Positions 8,776 to 16,842 of a stretch of DNA of 64,000 bases are shown in pieces. The position numbers were made by a program, and so were the translations under genes. The stretch spans positions 124,001-188,000 of the forward strand of contig JAVXHR010000001.1 of assembly GCA_036656795.1 (NCBI GenBank), read 5' to 3'. The notes under the pieces were generated by a model. The model had not been told where the DNA came from and made no database searches. It saw only the letters and a program-made list of their open reading frames with translations. The DNA comes from CAUPWF01 sp036656795 (GTDB lineage: Bacteria; Bacillota; Clostridia; Lachnospirales; Lachnospiraceae). The stretch's first letter is position 1, and each line of letters opens with the position of its first letter.

Positions 8776-9000
8776 GCGAGGTAGTATCGAGCTTAGTGCG
8801 AAGGTTGTTCTACGGAACTTCATGAGGTGGTTTCGAATGTAGTCTCGTAGAACTTCAATGCGAGGTAGTATCGAGCTTAGTGCGAAGGTTGTTCTACGGA
8901 ACTTCATGAGGTGGTTTCGAATGTAGTCTCGTAGAACTTCAATGCGAGGTAGTATCGAGCTTAGTGCGAAGGTTGTTCTACGGAACTTCATGAGGTAGTG
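8776..9000 (+). repeat. 84-bp tandem repeat array between dnaK and dnaJ
   Basis: Two full 84-base units (8776-8859, 8860-8943) and a 57-base partial third unit (8944-9000), essentially identical. Each full unit consists of two diverged halves that both contain GAACTTCA..GAGGT..T..TCGA. Within a unit GTTCTACG (8807-8814; 8891-8898) pairs perfectly with CGTAGAAC (8846-8853; 8930-8937), giving an 8-bp stem; the partial unit has only the left arm. Before the array GCACTTAGC (8769-8777) can pair with GCTTAGTGC (8791-8799) with one mismatch. It fills almost the whole dnaK-dnaJ gap; function unknown. Confidence 0.93.
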
Positions 9001-9034
9001 ATACGTGGGCTTATGGAAAGAAAGGTAGTTTAAG

Positions 9035-10231
9035 ATGGCAGATACAAAAAGAGATTATTATGAGGTGCTAGGTGTTGACAAACATGCCGATGATGCAGCT
9101 CTCAAAAAAGCATACAGAGTGTTGGCTAAAAAGTATCACCCAGATATGAATCCCGGAGATGCAGAAGCGGAGAAGAAATTCAAAGAGGCATCGGAGGCAT
9201 ATGCAGTATTAAGCGATGCAGAAAAACGTAGCAAATATGATCAATTTGGTCATGCAGCATTTGATGGTTCTGCTGGTGCCGGAGGCTTTGGAGGCTTTGA
9301 TTTTAATGGCGCCGATTTTGGCGATATATTTGGTGATATATTTGGTGATTTATTTGGCGGGAGTGGACGCCGTGGTGGACGTACAAGTAACGGCCCTATG
9401 AAAGGTATGAATATTCGTAAAGGCGTAAGAATTACATTTGAAGACGCTGTATTTGGTTGCGAGAAAGAATTGGATGTAATCATTAAAGATCCTTGTAATA
9501 CTTGTGGTGGAACAGGAGCAAAGAAAGGAACCTCGCCTGAGACATGTTCAAAATGTGGTGGAAAAGGTCAAGTGATGTATACTTCACAATCTTTCTTTGG
9601 AACTGTACAAAATGTACAAACATGTCCGGATTGTCATGGAACAGGAAAGATTATCAAAGAACGTTGTCCAGATTGTGGTGGTACCGGATTTGTTTCGAAT
9701 AAGAAAAAAATCCAAGTATCCATTCCAGCAGGGATTGATAACGGACAGAGCGTTCGCATTAGAGATAAGGGAGAACCGGGAACCAATGGTGGGCCAAGAG
9801 GTGATTTACTTGTGGAAGTTACCATATCCAGACATCCAATTTTCCAACGTCAGGAGATGCATATCTTTTCCACAGCACCAATATCCTTTGCACAGGCAAC
9901 ACTTGGTTGTGATGTGCGCATAAAAACAGTAGATGGAGAGGTCCTATATACAGTGAAACCGGGTACGAAAACAGATACAAAGATTCGGTTAAAAGGAAAA
10001 GGGGTTCCATCTGTTCGTAATGCGCAGATTCGAGGAGATCATTATGTTACGCTTGTGATTCAAACACCGGATAAACTAACACCGGAGGCAAAAGAAGCGC
10101 TTCGCAAATATGATGAATTAGCGGGAAACACGCTAAAGACAGATGAGACAGAGGACACACCGGATACCAAAAACACAAAAGGTAAGAAAAAAGGATTTAT
10201 GGATAAGATGAAAGAAGCTTTTGACGAATAA
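9035..10231 (+). CDS. dnaJ: Molecular chaperone DnaJ (Hsp40)
   Basis: Co-chaperone that stimulates DnaK ATPase and binds unfolded protein. A J domain with the HPD motif (KKYHPDMNPGD, about residue 34), a Gly/Phe-rich region (75-115) with IFGDIFGDLFGG repeats, four zinc-binding CXXCXGXG repeats (CNTCGGTG, CSKCGGKG, CPDCHGTG, CPDCGGTG) and the two C-terminal beta domains are all present. Length 398 aa is slightly long owing to a Lys/Thr-rich tail. ATG 9035 with AAAGG nine bases upstream, just past the repeat array. Last gene before a strong terminator. Confidence 0.98.
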   Translation: MADTKRDYYEVLGVDKHADDAALKKAYRVLAKKYHPDMNPGDAEAEKKFKEASEAYAVLSDAEKRSKYDQFGHAAFDGSAGAGGFGGFDFNGADFGDIFGDIFGDLFGGSGRRGGRTSNGPMKGMNIRKGVRITFEDAVFGCEKELDVIIKDPCNTCGGTGAKKGTSPETCSKCGGKGQVMYTSQSFFGTVQNVQTCPDCHGTGKIIKERCPDCGGTGFVSNKKKIQVSIPAGIDNGQSVRIRDKGEPGTNGGPRGDLLVEVTISRHPIFQRQEMHIFSTAPISFAQATLGCDVRIKTVDGEVLYTVKPGTKTDTKIRLKGKGVPSVRNAQIRGDHYVTLVIQTPDKLTPEAKEALRKYDELAGNTLKTDETEDTPDTKNTKGKKKGFMDKMKEAFDE

Positions 10232-10253
10232 ATATTATAGATATAAACTTGAG

Positions 10254-10292
10254 GATTGAGATACGCTATGAAAAGTATCTCAATCTTTTTTT
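10254..10292 (+). terminator. Rho-independent terminator of the chaperone operon
   Basis: Perfect 11-bp stem GATTGAGATAC (10254-10264) / GTATCTCAATC (10275-10285), 10-base loop, then seven T residues (10286-10292). Confidence 0.95.
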
Positions 10293-10299
10293 GGGTTTA

Positions 10300-10328
10300 T
10301 TGCAAACAGGGAACATTCGTGATAAAAT
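10300..10328 (+). promoter_or_regulatory. Promoter of the alcohol dehydrogenase gene
   Basis: TTGCAA (10300-10305), 17-base spacer, TAAAAT (10323-10328), directly after the dnaJ terminator. Confidence 0.75.
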
Positions 10329-10358
10329 TATATGATATATAAAACGGAGGGACATAAG

Positions 10359-11540
10359 ATGCAGGGATTTGTACAATATACACCAACAAAAGTAGTATTT
10401 GGGAAAGAAACAGAACAACAGGTAGCAAAAGAAATCATGGAATTTGGTGGCAGCAAAGTCCTCATTGTCTATGGTGGTGGCAGTGTTGTAAAAAGTGGAT
10501 TGCTAGATACTGTAAAAACACAGTTGAGTAAAGCAGGAATTTCTTATCAGGAAGTAGGAGGAGTGCAACCTAATCCAAGGTTATCACTAGCAGAAGAAGG
10601 TGCAAAAAAAGGAATTGCATTTGGTGCAGATTTTGTTCTGGCGATAGGGGGTGGAAGTGCGATAGACACGGCCAAAGCAATTGCCCATGGGGTTGCGAAT
10701 CCAGAATATACAATAGAAGACATTTGGAATAAAAAAATCACATTAACAAAGTCTACTCCAGTAGGAGTTATATTAACCATTGCGGCAGCGGGAAGTGAAA
10801 CAAGTGACTCAGCCGTATTGACAAATGAGAAGACTGGGAAAAAAGGTGGGATTAATACAGATTTCAATCGTCCCAAATTTGCAATTATGAATCCGGAATT
10901 AACGTATACCCTACCAAAGTATCAGATTGCCTGTGGAATTGTAGATATTATGATGCATACCTTGGAGCGTTATTTTGTAAAGGATCTTAATAATCAATTG
11001 ACGGATGAGATTGCAGAAGGATTGCTTCGTACAGTTATTGCTAATGGAATGGTGGCAATGGAGAATCCAACAGATTATCAGGCAATGAGCGAATTGATGT
11101 GGTGTGGAAGTATTTCACATAATGGTTTGACGGGCCTAGGAGGAGAAAAAGGATTCGAAGTGCATAAGATGGGACACGTACTAGGAGCAAAGTATGATGT
11201 AGCACATGGAGCAAGTCTTTCCACAATCTGGGCATCGTGGGCAAGATATGTCTATCAGACAGATGCAAGTAGATTTGCACGTTATGCCCATAAAGTATGG
11301 GGAATACAAGAGACAGATGTTGAGAGTGATGCATTAACGGGAATACAAAAGACAGAGGATTATTTTCAATCATTAGAGATGCCGACATCTTTTGCAACGT
11401 TAGGAATCAAAGAATTATCTGAGGGAGAATTAAAAGACCTTGGAAATCAAGCAACAGCAAACCGAACAATAACCATCTCAATGTTTAGACCGTTAGATGC
11501 GGATGATGTATATCAGATTTATAAAATGGCTAATAAGTAA
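10359..11540 (+). CDS. Iron-containing alcohol dehydrogenase (butanol dehydrogenase / YqhD-like)
   Basis: NAD(P)H-dependent group III alcohol dehydrogenase reducing aldehydes to alcohols; 393 aa. Nucleotide-binding glycines are in IGGGSAIDTAKAIA and the AAGSETSDSAV motif; metal ligands are in VDIMMHTLE (Asp, His) and in VHKMGHVLGAKYDVAHG (two His). The pattern fits the YqhD/BdhA subgroup, broad-range and often NADPH-linked, rather than propanediol dehydrogenases. The ATG at 10359 has GGAGGG seven bases upstream; an earlier in-frame ATG at 10332 falls just after the -10 box and is unlikely. Monocistronic between promoter and terminator, so possibly fermentative or aldehyde-detoxifying. Confidence 0.92.
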   Translation: MQGFVQYTPTKVVFGKETEQQVAKEIMEFGGSKVLIVYGGGSVVKSGLLDTVKTQLSKAGISYQEVGGVQPNPRLSLAEEGAKKGIAFGADFVLAIGGGSAIDTAKAIAHGVANPEYTIEDIWNKKITLTKSTPVGVILTIAAAGSETSDSAVLTNEKTGKKGGINTDFNRPKFAIMNPELTYTLPKYQIACGIVDIMMHTLERYFVKDLNNQLTDEIAEGLLRTVIANGMVAMENPTDYQAMSELMWCGSISHNGLTGLGGEKGFEVHKMGHVLGAKYDVAHGASLSTIWASWARYVYQTDASRFARYAHKVWGIQETDVESDALTGIQKTEDYFQSLEMPTSFATLGIKELSEGELKDLGNQATANRTITISMFRPLDADDVYQIYKMANK

Positions 11541-11582
11541 CGCCCCCAATTAGTTGATAACTGACATTTGTTTTAATAATTA

Positions 11583-11622
11583 AAAAACTCCTGCTTCTTG
11601 TGCATTGAGAGCCGGAGTTTTT
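11583..11622 (+). terminator. Terminator after the alcohol dehydrogenase gene
   Basis: AAAAACTCC (11583-11591) pairs with GGAGTTTTT (11614-11622); the loop is large (22 bases). A T-rich stretch continues to 11630. Confidence 0.75.
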
Positions 11623-11661
11623 CTTCTTTTTGGGTGAATGCATGAAATTATTTCAGATATA

Positions 11662-11670
11662 TGATACAAT
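11662..11670 (+). promoter_or_regulatory. Extended -10 promoter of the MATE gene
   Basis: TGA-TACAAT (11662-11670), an extended -10 element without a recognisable -35. Its position rules out the earlier in-frame starts at 11630 and 11642 and supports the start at 11690. Confidence 0.55.
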
Positions 11671-11689
11671 ATCCGAAGGAGAATATGTG

Positions 11690-13093
11690 ATGAATATGAG
11701 AGTGAAAAAAGCGAGTGCGTTATCGACGCAGGAAGTAGATTGGAAAAGTTTTTACCATGGTGTGTTTCTATTAGTCATACCGATGGCAATTCAGAATTTA
11801 ATTAATGTAGGAGTTTCAGCAGCAGATGTTATCATGCTTGGACGTGTAGGCGAGAAAGTCTTATCGGGGGCATCGTTGGCAGGACAGGTACAGTTTGTGA
11901 TGACACTGATATTCTATGGTATTACTTCTGGAATTACAGTTATGACAGCTCAGTACTGGGGAAAAGGTGATACCCGTACGATAGAGAAGATACTGGGAAT
12001 TGGCTTGGTGTCGGGTGTTTTTGCAGGAACGATATTTACAGTAGCGGCATTGGTGATGCCGGAGAATTTGATGCGCATTTTTACTACAGATAGTGTGGTG
12101 ATTGCAGAAGGTGTTAAGTATCTTCGTATTATTGCGTGTTCTTATATATTAATGGCAATTACACAGGTATATCTGAATGTGATGCGCAGCATTGAGCGTG
12201 TGGTGGTTGCAACTGTTGTATATACGTCTTCACTTGGGGTCAATGTTTTAATCAACGCACTTTTAATCTTTGGACTTTGTGGATTTCCAAAGATGGGAAT
12301 TCAAGGTGCTGCAATCGGAACATTAATTGCAAGATTGGTAGAAACATTGATTGTGTTTTTCTATGCATTGAAGATGAATCGTGTCGTGAGAATTAGATGG
12401 AAAGATTGTATCCATTTTGATAAAATCTTATTAAGGGACTATATGATCTACGCAATGCCGGTTATTATTAATGAAATGATGTGGGGACTTGGATTTTCTA
12501 CAAACTCTGCTATTATAGGTCATCTTGGAAGTGCGGCCGTAGCGGCAAATGCAGTGGCGCAGGTGGCGCGACAATTATCCACGGTAATTGTATTTGGGAT
12601 TAGTAATGCGACAGCAATCTATCTAGGCAAAACGATTGGAGAAAAAAAATATGAGCATGCAAAATTGTATGGTGCAAAATTTCTAAAACTCAGTTTGATT
12701 ACAGGACTGATAGCGGGAGCTTGCATCTTGATTGCAGCCCCAATTGCCAATGCGAATTTGGTACTTTCTGTACGTGCAAAAGAATATCTACAATTTATGT
12801 TCTTTGTAATGTCTTATTTTACAGTATCTCAATCCATTAATTCTACCTTGATTGTAGGTGTATTTCGGTCGGGTGGAGATATTAAATTTGCATTAGTTGT
12901 AGACACTGTTATTATGTGGTGTGGATCTATTACAATTGGTGCTATTGCGGCATTTGTATTTCATTGTAATGTACATATAGTTTATGTTATATTAATGAGT
13001 GATGAGGTATTAAAATTGCCCATTACAATCAAACGATTTTTCAGTTACAAGTGGTTAAAAAATGTAACTAGAGAGATAGAATATAAGGAATAA
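11690..13093 (+). CDS. MATE family multidrug/Na+ antiporter
   Basis: Polytopic efflux protein of the MATE family, 467 aa with about 12 hydrophobic helices arranged as two homologous halves. The first helix carries IPMAIQNLINVGVSAADVIML, a typical MATE beginning; MTAQYWGKGD and the second-half equivalent AIYLGKTIGEKKYEHAK are visible. AAGGAG (11676-11681) is eight bases before the ATG. It shares direction with the downstream OCD-like gene (66-base gap), but a functional link is not evident. Substrate unknown. A different MATE lies at 26724. Confidence 0.9.
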   Translation: MNMRVKKASALSTQEVDWKSFYHGVFLLVIPMAIQNLINVGVSAADVIMLGRVGEKVLSGASLAGQVQFVMTLIFYGITSGITVMTAQYWGKGDTRTIEKILGIGLVSGVFAGTIFTVAALVMPENLMRIFTTDSVVIAEGVKYLRIIACSYILMAITQVYLNVMRSIERVVVATVVYTSSLGVNVLINALLIFGLCGFPKMGIQGAAIGTLIARLVETLIVFFYALKMNRVVRIRWKDCIHFDKILLRDYMIYAMPVIINEMMWGLGFSTNSAIIGHLGSAAVAANAVAQVARQLSTVIVFGISNATAIYLGKTIGEKKYEHAKLYGAKFLKLSLITGLIAGACILIAAPIANANLVLSVRAKEYLQFMFFVMSYFTVSQSINSTLIVGVFRSGGDIKFALVVDTVIMWCGSITIGAIAAFVFHCNVHIVYVILMSDEVLKLPITIKRFFSYKWLKNVTREIEYKE

Positions 13094-13159
13094 CACAGCG
13101 AATTCAAGGTAGCCATTTTCGTGAAGTAATTCCATAAATCAAGAGAGGAGAATGAATGT

Positions 13160-14134
13160 ATGTTATTTTTAAACAAATCAGATATTGAAAAATCAGTTGA
13201 TTTGAATGGTATGATGGATCAGATTGAGGAGGCATATCGTATCTTTGCATCGGGAGAATATTATATGCCACCACGTCCAACGGTTGTACATAAAGATAAG
13301 ACACTATTGTATATGCCATGTTTTGTCAACGACAGTTTTGGAACGAAGATATTGACGGTATTTCCTGAGAATTCTAAGCTTGGTTTGCCGGCGATAGATG
13401 GTCTTATGTTAATGAATGATTATGAGACAGGAAAGCCCGTAGCAATGTTAGATGGACAAACGGTAACGGCGTATCGAACCGGAGCAGTTGGAGGGGTTGG
13501 AATTCGCCATCTTTCCAGAAAAGATTGTCATACAGTAGGGATTGTTGGAGCAGGAGTGCAAGGATTTTATCAGGCTCTTTACGCATGTGTTGCACGAGAA
13601 ATCCACACCGTATATGTATTTAACCATAGTGATAGAGATTTGACGGCATACTTGAAAAATTTAGAAGAAGCCATTGGAAATTCACATACAAAAGTGATAC
13701 AATGTAAGTCGATAGAAGAATTAGTAAAACAAAGTGAAATTATCTGTACTGCAACGCCGGCAGAAACACCGGTGCTACCGAATGATAAAGCGTTATTAAG
13801 AGGGAAGTGTATCATCGCTATAGGCTCGTACAAACCAACGATGCGAGAGATTCCAGATGCAATATGGGATCTTGTAGACCATGTGTATACGGAATTGGAA
13901 TTTGCTTGTGAAGAAAGTGGCGATTTGAGTCAGCCACTGGAAGAGAAGAGGCTTAAGATGGAACAGGTTCGATATATGGATGCGTATTTGTCTTCTGGAG
14001 TAGATGAAGATGAGATTACCAAACAGACGACTTATTTTAAATCAGTAGGAATGGGACTTTTTGACTTGTGTATTGCAAAAAAAATTATGACAGATGCAAA
14101 AGAACAAGGAATAGGACAACAGATAGTCATGTAA
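13160..14134 (+). CDS. Ornithine cyclodeaminase / mu-crystallin family protein
   Basis: NAD(P)-binding protein of 324 aa in the OCD/mu-crystallin family, which includes ornithine cyclodeaminase, alanine dehydrogenase and imine reductases. Seen are the PPRP substrate-loop (MPPRPTVV), DGQTVTAYRTGAVGGV before the Rossmann domain, the dinucleotide motif VGIVGAGVQG and the later CTATPAETPVL and AIGSYKPTMREI stretches. The exact substrate is not identifiable. GAGAGGAG precedes the ATG. The ridA gene follows after 30 bases, suggesting the enzyme makes or handles a reactive imine/enamine that RidA clears. Confidence 0.85.
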   Translation: MLFLNKSDIEKSVDLNGMMDQIEEAYRIFASGEYYMPPRPTVVHKDKTLLYMPCFVNDSFGTKILTVFPENSKLGLPAIDGLMLMNDYETGKPVAMLDGQTVTAYRTGAVGGVGIRHLSRKDCHTVGIVGAGVQGFYQALYACVAREIHTVYVFNHSDRDLTAYLKNLEEAIGNSHTKVIQCKSIEELVKQSEIICTATPAETPVLPNDKALLRGKCIIAIGSYKPTMREIPDAIWDLVDHVYTELEFACEESGDLSQPLEEKRLKMEQVRYMDAYLSSGVDEDEITKQTTYFKSVGMGLFDLCIAKKIMTDAKEQGIGQQIVM

Positions 14135-14164
14135 CTAATTCGTATTTTAGAAAAGGAGAATATT

Positions 14165-14539
14165 ATGAATATTATTTCAACAGAAAAAGCACCAAAAGCA
14201 TTAGGACCTTATTCACAAGGCTATGTACATGCAGGAATTTTTTATTCGGCAGGTCAGATTCCAATTAATCCGGCAACAGATTCCGTAGAAACAACTTCTA
14301 TTGAAGGACAAACGGAACAAGTGTGTAAGAATTTTGAGGAAGTATTAAAAGCAGCAGGTACTTCGTTTGATAAGGTTCTTAAGACAACTTGCTTTTTAAG
14401 TGATATGGCTGATTTTGCTGCATTTAACGAAGTGTACGCAAGATACTTCACATCAAAACCAGCAAGAAGTTGTGTGGCAGTAAAAACTTTACCTAAGAAT
14501 GTTTTGTGTGAAGTGGAACTAATTGCAGCAGTAGAGTAA
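14165..14539 (+). CDS. ridA: RidA family reactive intermediate/imine deaminase
   Basis: Small trimeric enzyme (124 aa) that hydrolyses 2-aminoacrylate and other enamines/imines to keto acids and ammonia. Family hallmarks: KAPKALGPYSQG at the N-terminus, FYSAGQIPINP, and the C-terminal PARSCVAVKTLPKNVLCEVE containing the conserved substrate-carboxylate Arg. AAAAGGAG (14151-14157 region) is correctly spaced before the ATG. It lies between the OCD-like dehydrogenase and the NBP35-like ATPase in one run; the pairing with an amino-acid-metabolising enzyme fits its detoxification role. Confidence 0.93.
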   Translation: MNIISTEKAPKALGPYSQGYVHAGIFYSAGQIPINPATDSVETTSIEGQTEQVCKNFEEVLKAAGTSFDKVLKTTCFLSDMADFAAFNEVYARYFTSKPARSCVAVKTLPKNVLCEVELIAAVE

Positions 14540-14572
14540 ACAAATAGAATAGAAACAGGAGGATTAAACATT

Positions 14573-15406
14573 ATGGCAGAAGAATACAATGAGGGGTGTT
14601 CTCCAGATGCGTGTTCTAGTTGTGCGCATGCGGATTCTTGTGAAAGTAAACAAGAAGATTTAAAAGCCCCGGCAAATCAATTTTCACAAATAAAGAAAGT
14701 AATTGGAGTTATTAGTGGGAAAGGTGGAGTTGGTAAATCGATGGTTACAGCTTCGCTGGCAAGAGCAATGCGAACACAAGGGTATGAGGTTGGAATCTTA
14801 GATGCGGATATTACGGGACCATCGATTCCAAAGATGTATGGCATTCATGAACATGCACAGGGAAGTGAAGATGGAATGTTTCCTTGCACTGCACAAGATG
14901 GAACGCGTATTATGTCTGTTAACCTGTTATTGGAAGCAGAAGACTCTCCGGTTATATGGCGTGGACCTATAATTGCAGGAGTGGTTACCCAATTTTGGAC
15001 AGATGTAATGTGGGGAGATTTAGATTATCTATTTGTAGACATGCCACCGGGAACGGGAGATGTTCCACTAACGGTATTCCAATCCCTTCCTGTAGATGGG
15101 GTAGTTATTGTAACATCACCACAGGATTTAGTTCAGATGATTGTGAAAAAAGCGTATAATATGGCAAAGCAGATGAATATTCCGGTACTGGGTATTGTAG
15201 AGAACTATAGCTATCTAGAATGTCCAGAGTGTGGAAAGAAAGTTTCGGTGTTTGGAGAAAGTCATATTGAAGAAATTGCAAAAGAGTTGGAAATTGAGAT
15301 TTTAGCAAAGATGCCAATTGATCCCAAACTTGCCGAAGTAGTAGAAAATGAAAAATTCTATGAGATTGAAAATGAATATTTACTTGACGCAGCTACAAAG
15401 TTATAA
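14573..15406 (+). CDS. Mrp/NBP35-family iron-sulfur carrier ATPase
   Basis: P-loop ATPase that assembles or delivers Fe-S clusters; 277 aa. The N-terminus carries Cys9, Cys14, Cys17 and Cys23, including the CX2CX5C motif of NBP35-type proteins. The deviant Walker A GKGGVGKS starts near residue 48, Walker B region YLFVDMPPGTGD follows, and a C-terminal CPEC pair provides the bridging-cluster site. The shorter Mrp/ApbC group usually lacks the N-terminal Cys cluster, so this is closer to NBP35. AGGAGG (14557-14562) precedes the ATG. Last gene before a bidirectional terminator. Confidence 0.93.
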   Translation: MAEEYNEGCSPDACSSCAHADSCESKQEDLKAPANQFSQIKKVIGVISGKGGVGKSMVTASLARAMRTQGYEVGILDADITGPSIPKMYGIHEHAQGSEDGMFPCTAQDGTRIMSVNLLLEAEDSPVIWRGPIIAGVVTQFWTDVMWGDLDYLFVDMPPGTGDVPLTVFQSLPVDGVVIVTSPQDLVQMIVKKAYNMAKQMNIPVLGIVENYSYLECPECGKKVSVFGESHIEEIAKELEIEILAKMPIDPKLAEVVENEKFYEIENEYLLDAATKL

Positions 15407-15448
15407 TTGTACTACTGTGTACAAAAAAGAACACAAAATATAGTCCTT

Positions 15449-15512
15449 AAAAAAGACATTCCAAATGAGGTGTGCAGTGTGTACTGACAACAATCTTTGG
15501 AATGTCTTTTTT
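15449..15512. terminator. Bidirectional terminator between the ATPase and prdX-like genes
   Basis: Perfect 15-bp stem AAAAGACATTCCAAA (15451-15465) / TTTGGAATGTCTTTT (15496-15510), flanked by a T-run on the plus strand and an A-run that acts as T-run on the minus strand. Serves both convergent genes. Confidence 0.93.
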
Positions 15513-15525
15513 TAATAGATAGAAT

Positions 15526-16014
15526 CTATAATTTGATTTTAATAATATCAATATCCAAATCCCATAAGAATTTGTCAAGATCTTTAAATGACAAAAATAC
15601 AGTGGCAGTGTTTTCTAATGGGTGAATCCCAAGACTTTTTTCGCGAGATAAGTCTTTATCTATAAAAAATTCAACCAGATGTTCAGTATCATTCATCAAT
15701 CCAAAAGGAGATACGGAACCTTGTGTAAGACCAAGGTATTTTTCCAGACGTTCTTCGGAAGCAAAACTTAGATTTCCGGCACCTAAAGTTACTCCTAATT
15801 TTTTTAAGTCTACGGATTTTTTTTCATCAAGAGTAACAAGAAAGTGACGTTTCCCTTTAGAATCACGAAGGAATAAATTCTTACATAACGTTCCTTTTTG
15901 TGGTAAGCCAAGTTTATCCATATCTTCCATCGTGTGAACAGGCTCATGTTCTACGACTTCGTATTTAATCTTAAGGGTGTCGAGTGCATCATATACACGT
16001 TGTTTTTGATTCAT
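15526..16014 (-). CDS. PrdX/YbaK-family aminoacyl-tRNA deacylase-like protein
   Basis: Stand-alone editing-domain protein of 162 aa, resembling ProX/PrdX and YbaK, which hydrolyse mischarged tRNA (Ala- or Cys-tRNAPro). Seen: HEPVHTMEDMDKLG, the KNLFLRDSKGKRHFLVTL core with the conserved Lys, and SVSPFGLMNDTEHLVEFFID, characteristic of the PrdX subgroup. The start at 16014 has AAGGAAC on the minus strand. It lies 23 bases downstream of the XRE-cupin regulator gene in the same direction, so the two probably share the promoter at 16630-16658. Which tRNA it edits is not provable here. Confidence 0.88.
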   Translation of the reverse strand: MNQKQRVYDALDTLKIKYEVVEHEPVHTMEDMDKLGLPQKGTLCKNLFLRDSKGKRHFLVTLDEKKSVDLKKLGVTLGAGNLSFASEERLEKYLGLTQGSVSPFGLMNDTEHLVEFFIDKDLSREKSLGIHPLENTATVFLSFKDLDKFLWDLDIDIIKIKL

Positions 16015-16037
16015 ATCAGTGTTCCTTTCTTGAGGGG

Positions 16038-16592
16038 TTAATGAGGATATTGCACAACAATATTTGCAGTAATCATACAGTCTCCAGTGTTTTTATAAGT
16101 GTATTCGTCAAATGCGTTGTAAGAGGCAGAATCTCCGGCTTCCAGAATATACTCAAAATCTTTAAACAGCAAGGTGAGTTGTCCACTGTAAACGGTAATA
16201 AATTCTCTTGTTCCGGGAATCTGTTGATTGCCATCCATTTGTCCCTCTATGTCAAATTCGAAATCAAAGATTTCAAAATCATGTCCTTCTTGAAAGCTAA
16301 ATACAGGATAGAGGCGATATCGGCCTTCGTCACCAAAGAGAGGCGAAATTTCTTTTTTGCAGGTTTTTGAAAATGGGATTTGTTTTTTTGCTGTAAATGC
16401 AGTGACCGGCATTTTAAGTCCCAAAGCTAATTTGTAAACAGTAGAGATAGTAGGGTTTACTTCACCACGTTCTAGTTGACTTAACATACTTTTGCTAATA
16501 TGTGTTAAGGCGCTGACTTGGTCTAGGCTCAGATTTTTAGATTTGCGAATTTCTTTTAAATTTGTGGCAATTAATTCATTTAAATTTTCCAA
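16038..16592 (-). CDS. XRE-family transcriptional regulator with C-terminal cupin domain
   Basis: DNA-binding regulator of 184 aa: helix-turn-helix at residues about 8-62 (IATNLKEIRKSKNLSLDQVS, then SKSMLSQLERGEVNPTISTV) and a cupin effector/sensor domain (about 105-184, with FITVYSGQLTLLF and YILEAGDSASY). The start is taken as TTG at 16592-16590 because GGAGGG lies five to six bases upstream; the longer open frame would run through the promoter. First gene of an operon with the PrdX-like deacylase. Effector and targets unknown; autoregulation is plausible. Confidence 0.87.
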   Translation of the reverse strand: MENLNELIATNLKEIRKSKNLSLDQVSALTHISKSMLSQLERGEVNPTISTVYKLALGLKMPVTAFTAKKQIPFSKTCKKEISPLFGDEGRYRLYPVFSFQEGHDFEIFDFEFDIEGQMDGNQQIPGTREFITVYSGQLTLLFKDFEYILEAGDSASYNAFDEYTYKNTGDCMITANIVVQYPH

Positions 16593-16629
16593 AGAATCCC
16601 TCCATGTTCTGTATGTAAGATTTTTATTT

Positions 16630-16658
16630 ATTATAATATATATACGTACCGGTGTAAA
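16630..16658 (-). promoter_or_regulatory. Promoter of the XRE-cupin/PrdX operon
   Basis: On the minus strand TTTACA (16658-16653), 17-base spacer, TATAAT (16635-16630). The spacer has alternating TA and an ACCGGT core that could be an operator. Confidence 0.85.
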
Positions 16659-16772
16659 GAGGGAAATAAAAGTAGAGATCATGTACGAAGGGGGAAAAAA
16701 GAAATCCTTATGTGTTATGAGAGCGATATGGATCTTAAATAGCAATTTTAATGAAGTTTATAGTTTTTTTAG

Positions 16773-16801
16773 TTGCAACTTGTTTGGAAGCGAAGTAAGA
16801 T
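16773..16801 (+). promoter_or_regulatory. Promoter of the CPBP protease gene
   Basis: TTGCAA (16773-16778), 17-base spacer, TAAGAT (16796-16801). Transcript would start about 35 bases before the gene. Confidence 0.6.
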
Positions 16802-16842
16802 ATATTGTGTAATGGTTTTGAAGAAAGAGAGGATATTGTAAG

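Noticed and set aside
8773..8991. A 72-residue minus-strand open frame made of 28-residue repeats within the dnaK-dnaJ gap
   Set aside because: It exists only because the 84-bp repeat is a multiple of three; there is no ribosome site or promoter, it opposes the operon, and the peptide resembles nothing known.
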